In this document: positions 39,033 through 51,599 of the stretch, in pieces
Layout of the letters: each line of letters starts with the position of its first letter
Position numbering within the stretch: the stretch's first letter is position 1
Origin: Membranipora membranacea
Taxonomy: Eukaryota > Bryozoa > Gymnolaemata > Cheilostomatida > Membraniporidae
Reading direction: 5' to 3'
Assembly (NCBI GenBank): GCA_914767715.1
Contig: OU612071.1
Span: forward strand, 9,347,493-9,411,492
DNA: 64,000 nt
Program-made: the position numbers and the translations under genes
The notes under the pieces: generated by a model
Database searches by the model: none
Told to the model about the DNA's origin: nothing
Seen by the model: only the letters and a program-made list of their open reading frames with translations

Positions 39033-40231
39033 CTGTAGATAAAAATGAACGGTTTGAATAGATGACCTGATTTTTTTATGTTGGCATAAAAATTCTGTTC
39101 TGTTTCCAGTGAGTGTAATTTGGCCATTAGAACCTGTTGGTGATTTGGTGTCCTGTTATCAACAAACTTCAATAAGGATATTAAGCATATTATATACTGA
39201 TTATGATAAGAACAGAAAAGATTGGAGGCATCAAATTCCAAATTATGTGTGATTAACGATTGCGTGAACTTATAAGCTTTGTTCAAAATGAGATTCAGCT
39301 AACCTAGAAGTTCTCTATGACTCATTAGTTCCACTTTTTTAATAAGGTAGTGAATCTCTAGGTTAGCCGTTGCTCATTTTTAATTAAGCTTATTATATAT
39401 TGATCATGATAAGTTCACACAATTCTTAATCTCACATAATTAGGGATTCAATGCCTCCACTCTTCAGTCTCTATATCGCTGGAAGCTAGGTCATGTCTTA
39501 CATCAATGTGTTTAGGAAAGCAGAGAACGACCACTGTTTATATCAAATCAATCCCAAAGCATTGAAAAAAAACCAAATTTATATGCACAAAGACATTTTT
39601 TGATAATGCAACCAGTTTCGAAAATAGACACCCCAGAGCTTAGAAGGGTCTAGACTATGTTATCTCCACTGCGACAGATTAACATTAAAACTGAATAGTG
39701 AAGGCATTGAATTCCAAATTATGTGTGATAAAGAATTGTGTAAAGCTATTATAATCAAATAATGAGCTTGATTCAAACTGAGATTACTCATAAGTTCACC
39801 TTTTTTCCCAATTCATTCATTTATGACTAAGTGCGAGTAAATTTGGGTTTTTAACATTGCTATGAGATTTTTTTCATATGAACGGTAACAGCAACCTACA
39901 GCTACTTCACAAAAAAGAATGGAAAATTCCCAAATCCAACTTTGCTTATCAATAACAATTATTGCAATAGATATCCATTGTTTTAAGATTCAATATTGCA
40001 AACAGACAAGGCTTTCTCAATTATGATAGTCATCGAATGTCGAGTAAAATTCATATAATTTCAGTATCGCGTGCAAAGCCCTGTCAATAAGAAACCCAAT
40101 GATTTAACCTTTTTTTGGTCCTTCATATGAGCTGATGGATAACATAGATATATTTGATGAGAGCAACTGCATACAATATCATCAGTTGAACACTAAAATA
40201 CATATTAGTCAATACAGTTCAGTGTAACAAT

Positions 40232-40350
40232 TTTAAGATTGATAAAATTACCTCTCATATGAGATAGAACCTCAGAATGGTTACCTCGTAAGTCATCAAC
40301 ATAATCTTGAGCTTCAAGAGAGACATTCGTTATTGTACTTTGAAGCAGAG
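40232..40350 (-). CDS. Possible second stalk exon of receptor B
   Basis: The minus-strand frame reads LLQSTITNVSLEAQDYVDDLR followed within 10 codons by a phase-1 donor (AGA G|gtaatt, about 40,253). The composition suits a coiled-coil stalk. I find no acceptor that gives a phase-1 entry from the transmembrane exon, so either the boundary is misread or the exon is dead. The given edges are approximate. Confidence 0.3.
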
Positions 40351-40499
40351 ATAATGTGATAAAAGAAGAATATCACAAACATCAGCATTAAGCAAGGTAG
40401 GTATGTCTACTAGGTATTAAAAATTAACTATCACAAAAGATATTAGCCGTATGGAATCGAATTTATAATGGGTAAAGCATGAGTTTAAATATAACATTA

Positions 40500-42040
40500 A
40501 AATATGTATTTGTCTGCGACGCTACAGAACCTTACATCTTGAAAAGACATTTTACCAGGGTATGAAATCATTAATGATGCAGTGTGCAGATGATGACTGT
40601 CAGTCATTTTTTTTGGCACAAGCTGCAAACATCAAGATGATGTCAATCATAACCATAAAGCTAAGCTGTCAAAGTTTTTCTTCCCTAGATCCCTGGCTCC
40701 CTCATCTTGAATTATGTGTTGCAGTCTTATTGGCCAATATTTTTGGCTACATATGCAGGCGCAAATTTGCATAGCAATAAGTCTAGTTTTCGATCTTCAG
40801 TCACAAATGGATTCTTGTTATAACATTTAAAATACTTTGATTGAAATCTCATTTGCCGATCTAATGGTTCTATGTCCCTGTGCCAAAAAGACATTGGCAT
40901 TGGAATGTGTCAAAAGTTCAATCTTAAAGGAGGTACATCCTACAGGTCAAATTTTCTCCGATTTGTTCTTACTGATTTTCTAGGGAATATTTTGTTTCCA
41001 AGAAATGACTTCATCAGGGCAGGAGTGCCAAAGGTTGAAATTTGTTTGTTTGTTTTCAGTCCCATCCAGTGGACAAGAAAAATATAAAGCATCACATTTC
41101 AGTAGTAAGTATCTGTCGTGTAAGAGGAAAAACTCAGCACAAGTCTGAATCGGGGGGATTGTTAGCTGATAGTCCCCAGTACTTTCAACTTTTCCTGTTC
41201 ACTCCTATCATGTCATATTTCCTTTGTAAATGAGCACAGGCCTCTCACTTGTTTCCTGGTAGTTATTGTCAATATTTTATGAATCACTTACTTGGCAATG
41301 CTCCCAAATGATTGAGGAAAATTCAATTATGCCAAATTGACAATGTTGAGATAGTGTGTCCTGTTTGGTTGTTTGAAACTGTAAAGGCTTATACTATAAC
41401 TATACAATAGCAATAATGAATGTAATTAATTCCGCAGGCAGGGTTAATTACACAATAATGGTTGCTGGTTGGGTAATGATACATGGGTCAGTTTCGAACA
41501 ATTCTAGAATTGTACAGAATTGTCCAACAATTCTTGGTTATGAAATGCAGTGCTGGCTCCAATGGGTGACAGAGATTTGATACGCTGATTTTCCGATTTG
41601 ATTGTGTCGGACAGGTAACATTTGGTCACTAGACATATTGGCGGTATAAAATTATTAACAGAGAGAACCGCCATGCTATTTGAGCTCGAATTATCAGAAA
41701 GGATTCGGTCTTCATGCCTGCATTGCTTAAATATAACACTAAAATCTGCCATGCTATAGAACCTTAAACAAAATTTTACATTTACATTATTACCAGGGTA
41801 TGACATGGGATGATATAAGGCTGCAATGTGCAGATGATGACTGTCAATCATTTTTTGGCAAATCATCAAAATAAAGTCAATCATAACTTTAAAGCTAAGA
41901 TGTCAAAGTTTTTGTTTTATTATAACCCTGGCTCCCTCATACTGAAATGTGTCAAATTTTAGATCTTCGGTCACAGATGGATTCTTGCTGTGGCATTTGA
42001 AAGACTTTGATTGAAATCTCATTGGCCGAACTGCTGGCTC

Positions 42041-42073
<33 letters not shown>

Positions 42074-42110
42074 AAAAAAATAGAAATTGGGATTGGAATG
42101 TGTCAAAATC
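40500..42110. repeat. Direct repeat pair inside receptor B intron
   Basis: About 400 bp at 40,500-40,925 recurs at 41,735-42,110, sharing 'cagatgatgactgtca' and 'tttgattgaaatctcat'. The second copy contains a (TG)n microsatellite at 42,043-42,067. Between them, 41,380-41,560 carries part of the 1.1-kb dispersed repeat also found at 54.3 and 62.5 kb. Confidence 0.75.
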
Positions 42111-42229
42111 CCGATCTATAGTCACAGATGGAATTTTGCTTCTTGCTATGTCATTTGGGGTTGTTATAAGGTTTTGTTTGAAATCAAGGGGTCATATTAG
42201 TTATCACACGCTAAGTAAAGAACAAAAAA

Positions 42230-42315
42230 ACATTTGGTGCCTCAGGGCGGCGCTGCAATCTTTGGGAACATTGAAATGTTTGTGCTCCGAACAGACCAAC
42301 TGAGCTACAGGCGTC
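42230..42315 (-). mobile_element. tRNA-like SINE head
   Basis: On the minus strand the sequence reads CTGTAGCTCAGTTGGTCTG, a good A box of a tRNA promoter. No matching cloverleaf follows. A similar head lies at 56,460-56,500, so this is a SINE family rather than a tRNA gene. Confidence 0.55.
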
Positions 42316-42631
42316 CTCTGACTTCTCCCATAAGCCCTAAAGACTCTTGGCCGATTGGCTAAGATCAAAGTGTCACTTCCAATTGGCGATTGGTGCCTGT
42401 TATTAGTTTTTGGTAGCTTGCTTGCTGCACACTCAATATCAGGAGGTCCTCTATGACCTGACCTTTCAAATGCATTCTAGTTTTCTACGATTTATCACAC
42501 GCTCAATACAAGGATTTCAGGCGACTTGAGTCCCTCTTTCGGGCAGCCCATGTTTTGTCATAAAAAGGGTAACGATATGAAATGCTAATTTTTCAATTTT
42601 CAATCTCTAGTATTTTAATTTGTAAACTCAC

Positions 42632-42832
42632 CCTGTGTCTGAGCTGTCTGCTTTCCCATCTGATCAATACGATCACTGAGTTCATGGATCTTCATCATCA
42701 TAACCATCAAAGCAGCACATGCGGCCAGCAGAATGAGGATAGAAATCACCAGCAGAATAAGTACACACCTCTTGTCATAACCTTTTGATTCATTTTTCAT
42801 GTTTGTTTGGTAAGATTCTTGCACATCCGGAC
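42632..42832 (-). CDS. Receptor B transmembrane exon
   Basis: This 201-nt exon is phase 1-1 (acceptor cttaacag|GT, donor CAG G|gtgag). It encodes GPDVQESYQTNMKNESKGY, a basic DKR, the span CVLILLVISILILLAAC..., then MKIHELSDRIDQMGKQTAQTQ. Close similarity to A and E spans the membrane segment and the juxtamembrane helix. It follows the tail exon at 43,393 in phase, through a shared Gly codon. Confidence 0.85.
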
Positions 42833-43392
42833 CTGTTAAGTATGATAAATAGGTTTAATTAATCATTATAAGTGATATGGTCGTTGAATAATGTCATTTC
42901 TTCATGAATCTTCCCAGGAGCTGAGAAACATGAATGAAAGAGTGTTCCATGAGTTGTTTTTTCAAGGTTGGGCACTCATAAATAGCGAAAGGTGCATTTT
43001 CCTAATTAGGGGTAAGTGTAGTTTAATGAGGTAGCTAAACAACCATCTGCAAAGAAGAAGTGAAAAGAGCGCTGTCATCTTATTAAGACTAATTGAGTGG
43101 ATTGGTTTTTCAACAACTTGACAATACCAATCGGTAATGTTATACTGTGCTCACAATTCGAATATGAAGACATATGAAAGGGCCCTAGTAACCTTGACAA
43201 TTATACAGCATGATGATAATGCCTAAACCTGAATGCATCAGGCTTGTGCTATTTGGGGGAATTGCACAAATTCATCTCCATAAATATATCAATCATCGAC
43301 CACACACACAACACACAGCATAATATTCATCATAGAAACCTGCCTTTGAAACTTTAAACCTTCATATTCTTAAGGTTTAATGGAATGAGTAC

Positions 43393-43558
43393 CTTGGTTA
43401 GATGAAGTCCGTTCATTTGAGTGACACGTATCTGAAGTTTGAGGTGCTGTCTCGTTGCTGCTACAGGCACTCTCTTCATTCAACTCTAGTACCTGCGAAG
43501 GATTCTCATAGATGTTGGCCGATGCCCTGTCTTCAACATAGGCGCACAGCTCCATCAT
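43393..43558 (-). CDS. Receptor B cytoplasmic tail exon
   Basis: The exon runs from ATG (43,558, tandem ATG ATG) for 55 codons to a phase-1 donor (CAA G|gtactc). The product starts MMELCAYVEDRASANIYENP and ends with a Ser/Asn-rich stretch finishing SSNQ. Two Tyr sit in acidic, SH2-ligand-like contexts (YVED, YENP). It aligns with the tail exon of E (MEPCPYFEGG, LYEKPSQ). The 5' region above it abuts the CTLD exons on the opposite strand, leaving about 0.7 kb for a promoter. Signalling through phosphorylated Tyr is inference. Confidence 0.68.
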
Positions 43559-44332
43559 TAACAGACTATGCGAGTTGAAGAATATAATGGTGATAAATTT
43601 TATGTTGTTTCTTCTGTCTAACTCCGAAGTAGATATGATTGCGATGTGACGAATGTGGCAGTTTTTATTCTATATTTCATCAAGCCTGAATAGTGATGAT
43701 AACATGATGACAGATAACTTTAACAGAGCTGTAGATTGAATGCTGCCAACATTTATCATAGTTGCTATTATGAAGGATGATTTTGACAGCGCTGTCAACA
43801 CTTATCAAATATGTCAAAATTCAAAAAAACACAGAGCAATGCTGTTTTAAAAGAAGAGGAATCACTTTATCAATGCTAACAAAGGTCGATTTTTGAAGAA
43901 AAACAAAAATTAGAAGCATGATGTGTAGTACATTCTTTCTAGTCAACACTCACATGATGGAATTATCAAGGCCATCATCACTTACCCTGTGCACTACTAA
44001 GATGAGATGGCTGCAGCTACCATGATTACTTGAAGTGTTTTTGAAGTTCATTCCACGTTGTTCAGAAAACTTTTCAGGACTTCAATTGTCACCACTGTAG
44101 GAATTATCAAATAATAACACTCTATCAGTTCCCTGGTCAAATCCCTCTTTATCTGACTGAAAACCGGCACCTCTATATGTATGGGTAGAGTGCGTGTATA
44201 CATTAATCAAGTGGTTCCTTACATAATCAATATTAAGATCAAGCTGATTTTTACCTTTCATGAGATTTTGTCCTTTTGTAAAACTGACTCACTGATAAAT
44301 GCCTGTACATCACCAATTTATATCTACCTTGT

Positions 44333-44590
44333 ATGTTGGGCAGGCAACGCATGGGTAAGTTTTACTAGCGCCGTGTTGACTCTTGAGCTATTATAATCAT
44401 CAAGTTCTCCTGTTAATTTCTCTTCTGTGCATCACCACCTCATATCATCCCTTGTAGGTTGGACAGGCAGCTCATGGATACATTTTACTAGCGCCGGATT
44501 GACTCTTTAGCTAATATAGTTATCAAGTTCTCCTGTTAATTTCTCTTCTGTGCATCACCACCTTATTCTCTCCTTGTAGGTTGGGCAGGC
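44333..44590 (+). repeat. Tandem repeat of an exon start, about 120 bp, 3 copies
   Basis: Copies begin at about 44,333, 44,453 and 44,574. Each has the polypyrimidine tract and 3' splice site (cttgtag) plus the first codons of the CTLD exon (GTTGGGCAGGCAGC), followed by 'actagcgccg' and 'tcaagttctcctgttaattt'. Only the third continues into the full exon. The first copy has cttgtat instead of tag and ends in a consensus GTAAGT. Confidence 0.88.
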
Positions 44591-44806
44591 AGCTCATGGA
44601 TAGCTGGACGTAGACCAGCCAACGGTAACGTGTACAGCTGGTATGGAATCAATACAGGTCCTGTGTCTATCGCTTACTGGGCTGATGGTGAACTAAACAA
44701 CAGTGATGGCCTGTGTATCGGAACATGGGAGCCCAAGCATTATTACTGGGATGATTACCAATGCAGTCACAAAAAATTCTTCAGCTGTGAGCAGAATTGT
44801 GGTTAG
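44581..44806 (+). CDS. C-type-lectin terminal exon (D)
   Basis: After the acceptor ccttgtag the frame reads WAGSSWIAGRRPANGNVYSW, then ADGELNNSDGLCIG, then YYWDDYQCSHKKFFSCEQN, stop TAG. This is the C-terminal half of a C-type-lectin-like domain: the Cys of GLC, the WDD triplet in the place of WND, the Cys of YQC and the final SC. The EPN/QPD carbohydrate tripeptide is not clear (GELNNS), so sugar specificity cannot be read. No upstream CTLD exon, tail or membrane exon is seen on this strand. It lies head-to-head with receptor B. It is an orphan exon, either a pseudogene remnant or used in trans-locus transcripts. Confidence 0.82.
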
Positions 44807-44829
44807 AGCAAATATATTTGGTACAAAAA

Positions 44830-46640
44830 TGTTATAGCAAATAAAACCATCGCAGTGTAAAGAAACTCCCTGATATTAGATATGTTAACATATATCAAGT
44901 TTGGACTGTTGGATCATTCACACCTGAGTTGTAGTTCTACCGCCGGGAATAGTGGGGGACGCATTGAGTGTAAACTATTGTCTCCTGCTATATTACCTAC
45001 AAGTAGACATCAACATCATGAAACATGATGGTCCTTCCACCAACTAACGAAACTCTATTATTCATTGTCTGATCGAGTAGTTGAGAAAATTTCAAGTTGT
45101 CAGTATCAGTATCAATATTGTCAGTCAATATTAGGCTCAAGTGGTTAGTATTCAGCTATGTACAGCTATGAATATCGAAGGCCCAGTCCAAAATCTGCAG
45201 ACCCAATTATAGAAGAGGAAATCACAAATGTCAGAATCTTGCGAGTAAAGCTATCGGCAATTTCTGCAACAGAGACTGCCTAATATTTACTATCCTCTGT
45301 CACAACAATTTTTTTTATGTGAGAAGTATAACTTAGACATTTGTGTGGACATCCATGGCTTGAAATGCCAGCAGCAATGCTCTAAAGTATCTGTACCATT
45401 GCAGAATTATGCTCTCACCGAAGCGATCTAAAAGAAAAGACCTCAAAAGAGAGGTGAGCATGTGCGATGTTTATGGATATGATGAGTTATTAAAATACCA
45501 TTCTCTCTTGCATCTAATTCGCAGAGGCTGCCCACCCTCTATGTTTGTACAGCCTAATGGGGATTAAAACAGTATTCTTCCTTGCTCACTATCATGGGTT
45601 GTCACTTGAATACAGCTCAAAACCAGGTATTTCCTGATCGTTCTGGCTTGAACACTTTACCCTGCCTTGGCTGCGAACAAACAAACAAACAAGGCTCAGG
45701 GTCACATCATAATAAGTTCATCTAGCTGGTAATGATAATAAAAACTGCCTTGCCTTGGTGTTACGGTGACCAACATGTGTGATCAACATGTGTTATATTG
45801 CATGATTTGAGTGCAGTTTCTCATAATCCCTATTTTTTGGCCGGTATGTGACAATATTCACTATGAATCTCAGCTGTCTAATCATCAAATGTTGTTGCTT
45901 TTACTCGAATGATTTGTTTGATACAACCTTGTTTGCTCAGAACAGCAGCAACAGAATTCCAGTTTTAACAATACATGACTTTAATTATAACCTGAATAAT
46001 AATAATATGAAAATTATGACAAGATAAGATTTATTTTAAAAGCATATACAGAACAATTTTGAGAAATTGTTGTAATGGAGCAGTTTGCAGAAAAAAATGC
46101 CCTGAATAATGAGCATGAATAAAAATCATGAAATTGGGGTATCAACTGTTTGGCTGGGTCTAAATAAGAGTACAGTTGACTTATATTTTAAATTCGAATT
46201 GCATAAAAAAATATCATAATACATCAGGTGAATTTGTTATGTGTATATTAGGTAATATAGGTATAGTTTTGTGTCAGTGCCAGTGGTGCTAAATAGTAAA
46301 AGAGATAACTGTAGACCAGTATGACACAGTTGTACATACAACTGTTATTCATCCGTCCACATACCTCTTAATTGACCTGATTCGAAAATTGTGAATGGTT
46401 GATATTTGGGTTAAGGTTAAGCTTGCAGCTGAATACAATCTAAATAGAGAACCCTTGTAGAAAATTCATGTTATTTATGTATGATAAACCCAATCACAAT
46501 ATGGTGTAAGAATATCCTAGAGCAGACATTTAGCCAACAGTAAATATGTATGGAGATATGAATTGTTGTAAACAATTTGATTTTAGATGTTATATAAACT
46601 CATAGCAAGGTTCATCAGGGATTGTGATTGTTCCTGAGGT
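44830..46640. repeat. SRCR 3' flank repeat, copy at C
   Basis: The third copy of the flank is seen at 31.2-32.5 kb and 36.1-37.3 kb, in the same orientation as at B. Landmarks include the 'aacaaacaaac' box near 45,675 and 'gggtatcaactgtttggctgggtc' variants near 46,137. I see no coding content. Confidence 0.7.
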
Positions 46641-46651
46641 TTCTGTTATGT

Positions 46652-47080
46652 TCAGGTATAGCATGTGACTCCTGCATCTCTGTGATGACCGCAACCTTCC
46701 ATACCCCACCTGTACATAATATAGAGTATTGAGTGCAATTTTGAAAAGCACGAAAAGTCAACCAATTACATCACACAAATTGCTTACTGTTTGGGAATGA
46801 CAACCTATTACCTTCGATTAGAAATAGAAGCGCAGAACAAAACGGGACTGAAATACCTGAAGGAACTCATGCTTCAATTCCGTTCAATTTATATAACAGG
46901 GTTAAACTATGTGGAAATGTGGTACTTTGCATCCAAATAAATACCGTCAATACATGTTCCACTTACCCTCTGTGTTTACACAATCCCAAATTAGTTTCTG
47001 AGCCAGTACATTCTACATAATCCAGATAAATTAAACCAGTGCCTTGTCCAAAATGAGCACTCCGATGGTAATATCGTGCT
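46652..47080 (-). pseudogene. Receptor C SRCR exons 2 and 3 only
   Basis: On the minus strand exon 2 is 47,080-46,967 (114 nt) and exon 3 is 46,709-46,652 (stop TGA). The product reads HFGQGTGLIYLDYVECTGSE, then NLGLCKHRG, then WGMEGCGHHRDAGVTCYT. Frames and splice sites are usable. Exon 2 lacks one codon (the Gly of RGA) next to the acceptor. Intron homology to A stops at about 47,230, and SRCR exon 1 is absent in the following sequence. Without exon 1 the domain cannot fold normally. It may be the displaced end of unit E, whose membrane exon lies 9.5 kb upstream on the same strand. Confidence 0.75.
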
Positions 47081-47229
47081 CTTCAAAACATAAAATTGGT
47101 AGAAGAATTGGCGTAACATGAAGGGTCAGAGATCTGAGCTACATGCTGTTTAAATTTTATACATTATCATCAGTTTTTCTTTGGTGTTTTTTGCTCTTGT
47201 ACTTCAGCCGATTTATTACTCCAGTGTAA

Positions 47230-49980
47230 TAAGGTAACCGGTTGGCAATTGCCTTCTCACGTCAAAAATTTCAAAATATAAAAGTTATCCTCTCTCTGTC
47301 TCTGATTTTCTCACGGGCTTTGATATGATTGGCCAATTGAATTCAATGGATTTGCCGTATCTATACATATTACTTTTTCTTCATTGGCCTGTTCAATAAC
47401 TGCATACGTACTGAAAACAACCTGTGTTCTGGATTGGGGAGCTAGTAATGGATATTGCTAGTAGTCAACTCACGATGAAGAGATGATGAGCCAACTCAGC
47501 TTGGCAACAAGAAGAATGACATAAGAACTGCTGTGAATGGAGTTGGTTGAATTACTTTGTTGTAGTGCTCCTGTATGTAAGGTAAAATGCTATTTATTTA
47601 GTACACACTGACACTTCTGACTTCAATATACTACTACTGAGTGCTCAGTCGTGAGTGAAGAATGAGTAGACTAAGAAGTCTAGCTAGTTTCTGTTAGTTA
47701 AGTTATTATCACTACCAGTGGCTTTCTGTAGTTTGCCAATCAGATACCAATGTTACTGTAGTACAGACAGTGTCATTTTAAGCAATGAGAAGGACTAAAG
47801 ATAGTAAGATTGGAGGCTCATACCAGTTATTGGTCGGTGATAATATCAGGGAGTTTCAGTTAGCTCCTTGGTAGTATCCTCATTAATTCTCTGTATTTGG
47901 TTTCTCAGAGAAGATTCTAACTAGTGTGTCATAAACCTTCCGTGCAGGTTTAGGTGGACAACTCTGCAATTATCATTATCAAGAACTAATATTGCTAAAT
48001 TATTTGGTGGCTCAGTGGTTAGAGCGCAGGTCCTTCAGCCTGCTAGTGTTGAAGGTCGTGGGTTCGAATTCCACTGCAGTCCACTGACTACTGGGAGTTG
48101 TTGGACCCCCAGGTGTGCTGCAACCTGCCTACAAACTGAGAGCAAATTGGCGCAGTCATTGCAGCCTCGCCCTTAAGGCACACACTATTTCGCGGCTTCG
48201 CTGTGGTGAGTGACTAACCCTTGTGATTTTAACCAACATTTTTTAACCAACTATTCATTGTAAGGAAATGCCCCCTCTCTCTACTACAACTACAGCCTAT
48301 GTAGGTGGGGGGGGGGGGGCTTGCATTTGTATAAAGTATTTGCATAGACTTTGTCGGCGTAAATGATTGATCATTGTTGATTCGGTGACTGTATAATGCT
48401 GAACAGACTGAACAACTGAACAGAATTTCTCAGACTACAATTACCATTCGTATTCTTTTCTCTGGTTGATCACTATCACTTCTCAAACACATTCCTCATA
48501 GCCATATTATTTGATGAGTCACTAAGTTCCTGTTCGCACCTAATATAACCGATTTAGGGCAAGCACCGCTCATGCTAATTGAACTACCCCCTGGTCCATA
48601 ATGTAATTCAGAATGTACCAACCCCCGATCATCAGAGGAAGGAAACCAGTACAGACCTTACTTATTGCCAATAGTATTGGACTGAAATGTTTTATTGGCT
48701 ATACAGAGTCTCAACTGCATCACAGCGGTCATTCAATATATAATAAGCAGTGATCTGAGGTTGATTGCTTATAATATTATATGTGTGGGTTCTTTAGGTT
48801 TCAAGCATGAACCTCGCCTTAGATCAGGGTCAACAACTCACAACCATTGGTTATAGTGGTCTGTAGTTGGAGAGTAGAGAAATTGGTTCGTGAGTGAACC
48901 TAGATCATTACCAGCTTGCACACAATTGCAAGTTTCCTTAATGTAAAACCTGATCAATAGAATGGTCTATTCTAGTGTTTTCTAGAGTATAGCTTTGGTA
49001 TAATTCTTGGTCTTGTCAATTGGGAAAAAAAGCACATATGCCTAGATGCAAGCAAAGAGTCATTTGATTGCAGCTTTTTTCTGTTTTAGTCTATATCGTT
49101 CAAGCAAGACAGCTAGCAGAATAGTACGGAGAACAGTACAATGAAGAGGAGAGTGTATTGGTGGTTTATAGCAGATGCGATACAACTCGTAGTATCAATA
49201 GTCATTCAGCTCACTATCGTACCTCCTCAATTCAAACAGGTAAGAAGACAATCAAATTTTCGATTATTGTAGTAAAATTTGATTTAGATGCAGCAGGGAA
49301 CCGACCAAGAAGGGTTTGAGCCGGCAAAGACGGCTGGGGTCAAAAACATCGATATCTCCATTATTACACTCATCAGGCGTCTTTAATAATATTATGATAT
49401 AAATGTCAGGTGATGTGTATTACTGATGATAATTGGGTTTGCGTAATCATTGAAGTCTCATGGCATAAATTGGTAGACGGTATGAGATCAAGGGAAACTG
49501 GCATGTCTCAGCAGGAGTTTGTCATTATAGCCGGCCAGTGTAATTAGGAGTTAAATGACTATCGGAGTTGTGTCCTCTTTTCATGGAGGGAACAACTCAT
49601 TCCATCTGGCAACATCAAGTCACCTCATCCCTTCCCTCCCCTTCACTGCTGCCTATTTTTGCCTTAAGTTCAACCTTGTTTCCTTTTCAGATTCCTGATG
49701 CCCTAAAACATACCAGTGTGTTGTTACATCAAACCAATATCATATATGTACAGACGGTTGTCCCCTCTCATGTCCAGATGTTCCTAATGGGGTAAGCTGG
49801 GATTAATGATGTTGTTTTTTATTTCAGTGAAATTATTTTGTTACTTTTATTGATGTAACAACTGACAGGTACGTTTTAGGGCTTGAGGGTTATTACTCTC
49901 TAAGGTATTATACCTATCTTCAATTTGACTTCCTGATTTTCCTGTTTAGTTTTATGCATTGACTGTCCCCCCCCCCCCCC
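47230..49980. other. Intergenic, SINE-bearing, no gene
   Basis: I recognise no exon here. The stretch has a tRNA-like SINE at about 48,004-48,230 and a 14-base G run at 48,307. A stretch near 47,480-47,700 faintly resembles the intron upstream of exon 2 of the piggyBac-derived gene (14.3 kb). Confidence 0.45.
48004..48230 (+). mobile_element. tRNA-derived SINE
   Basis: The head reads GGCTCAGTGGTTAGAGC (A box), then a CAGG/CCTG stem, then GGTTCGAATTCC (B box) with a T-arm that can pair. The acceptor stem does not pair, so it is not a working tRNA gene. An unrelated tail of about 130 bp follows. This fits a tRNA-derived SINE. Confidence 0.75.
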
Positions 49981-49982
49981 CA
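49968..49982 (+). repeat. C homopolymer run
   Basis: A run of about 15 C (the G/C runs at 20,754 and 48,307 are similar). Long G or C runs in AT-rich DNA can form quadruplex-like structures and are prone to length error. Confidence 0.85.
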
Positions 49983-50039
49983 GTTGCTGGTGATAAATGA
50001 TGTAATTGAACAAATTTCTAGTAGCTAACCAAGGTCACA

Positions 50040-51560
50040 CTTTAGAAGATGGGTGTGATGAATGTGGAAAAAGATGAATAGTGATGTCATCTTGTTGTCA
50101 ATAACAGTAGGCCTTCTAGGGCTGTCGACTGTGAATGGCCCTGTTTTTGTTAGTGCAACACATGGTTAAGAAATATGTAGGCTACATTAGTTGATCGTTG
50201 TTAGTCTAAAATTGGATATAGCTGGACTATTATTCATCTCGGTTGTCGTCTATCACACAATACCCCTCAACTGATTCAGTTGTAGGTAAAATGAGTTATT
50301 CTGAGCCATGATTTATGCGTCATATGGTGTACTCTGATCTAAACTTCAACAGTGCCTCTGTTAGAAGGGAAGGGGGTTATTGTTTGACACCTGTGACACC
50401 ATCGAACTGAGCATTTGCACTCTTGAGTTTAGATATATATATATATATCTGTTTGCACTATGCATGCTTTTGTGATACAATGGTACTTCAAAAAGTGATG
50501 TTTTGATGAAGTTGCTTAGGCCTACATACATCTCAATTCGGAGTTTCGTGGACAATCATAGCTTGAGCATATTCTATCAAAAGACGACATACAATAGATA
50601 GCTGTCAGGAGGTCACTTCTCACATATACTGTTAAATGGTGTCCCAAACTCCGCACATAATTATTTTTCTTCAACAATCTTACAATTGTTATGACTTCAC
50701 ATCATGATATTTCTACATACAAGATTATTCTTTACAGTGTTACTATTTGGAGGAGTGAATGTAGGATGGGGACAGTGACTCAGAAGATAAGAAGCCACTC
50801 TCTGATATACGACAGAGCATCATACTCAACAGATTTCTCACACCTTGACACCCTCCACCAATAACTCCGGTTTCAAAAAAGCACACTCTATCTGCTGATG
50901 CTCTCTTTGTAACACTTGGAACTGAGATTGCAAAGAAACCAGTGACAAATACCACCCCACCCAAGGTATGTAGCCTATGGGCTTGAATGGTCATCACCAA
51001 TGTTTATCTATCAATATCTTGCGAGTCACCGGCAAAATTATTATGTCAAGCGATGAAATCCCCTGATTCATGATTTTTGCTACATCACTTACACATGTAT
51101 AATATATATTTTTCCGTGATGGGTTGGGGTAAGCAAAGAATATGTCAAATATATCAAAAATAGGAGACTTTAGTCAGCGATACGTTGACACCCTACCCCC
51201 TGATTTAGCCACAATCACTCTGAAATTATGGCACAGCGATTGATATAAATTTTCCTTCTTTTCAGACTCTAATTGAGACATCACTTACACACGTATCATA
51301 TATATTTTTTGGTGATGGGTTGGGGTAGATATCGAGTATGCCAAATATATTCAAATTTAGGATACTCTAGCCATCGACAGGTTGAAACCCACCCCCTGAT
51401 TTAGCCACAATCGCTCGGAAATCATGACACAGTGATTGGAATAATTTTTCTTTTTACAGACTATAATTGAGACTCATGGTGGTATAGAGTGGACACCAGT
51501 CAAAACACATCAAATAGCACCGTTGGCACCTCCTCCGTCAGTGAACTGTCACATAAGTCA
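50040..51560 (+). pseudogene. Third, decayed copy of piggyBac-derived N-terminal exons
   Basis: Exon 2 is at 50,738-50,965 (acceptor tttacag, donor AAG|gtatgt), with DSDSEDKKPLSDIRQSIILN still readable but three in-frame stops. Exon 3 is at 51,460-51,536 (TIIETHGGIEW), with a frame-breaking length. Upstream intron landmarks match 14.58-14.66 kb. A duplication of about 200 bp (51,083-51,285 against 51,286-51,480) copies the exon 3 acceptor. No transposase follows. The locus is a dead relic of the same gene family. Confidence 0.75.
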
Positions 51561-51599
51561 ACCTCTAATGTCAGTGCAGCACTATGTTGACACTGCACC

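Noticed and set aside
48004-48090. Functional tRNA gene
   Set aside because: A and B boxes and a pairing T-arm are present, but the acceptor stem does not pair and an unrelated tail follows, so I called it a SINE.
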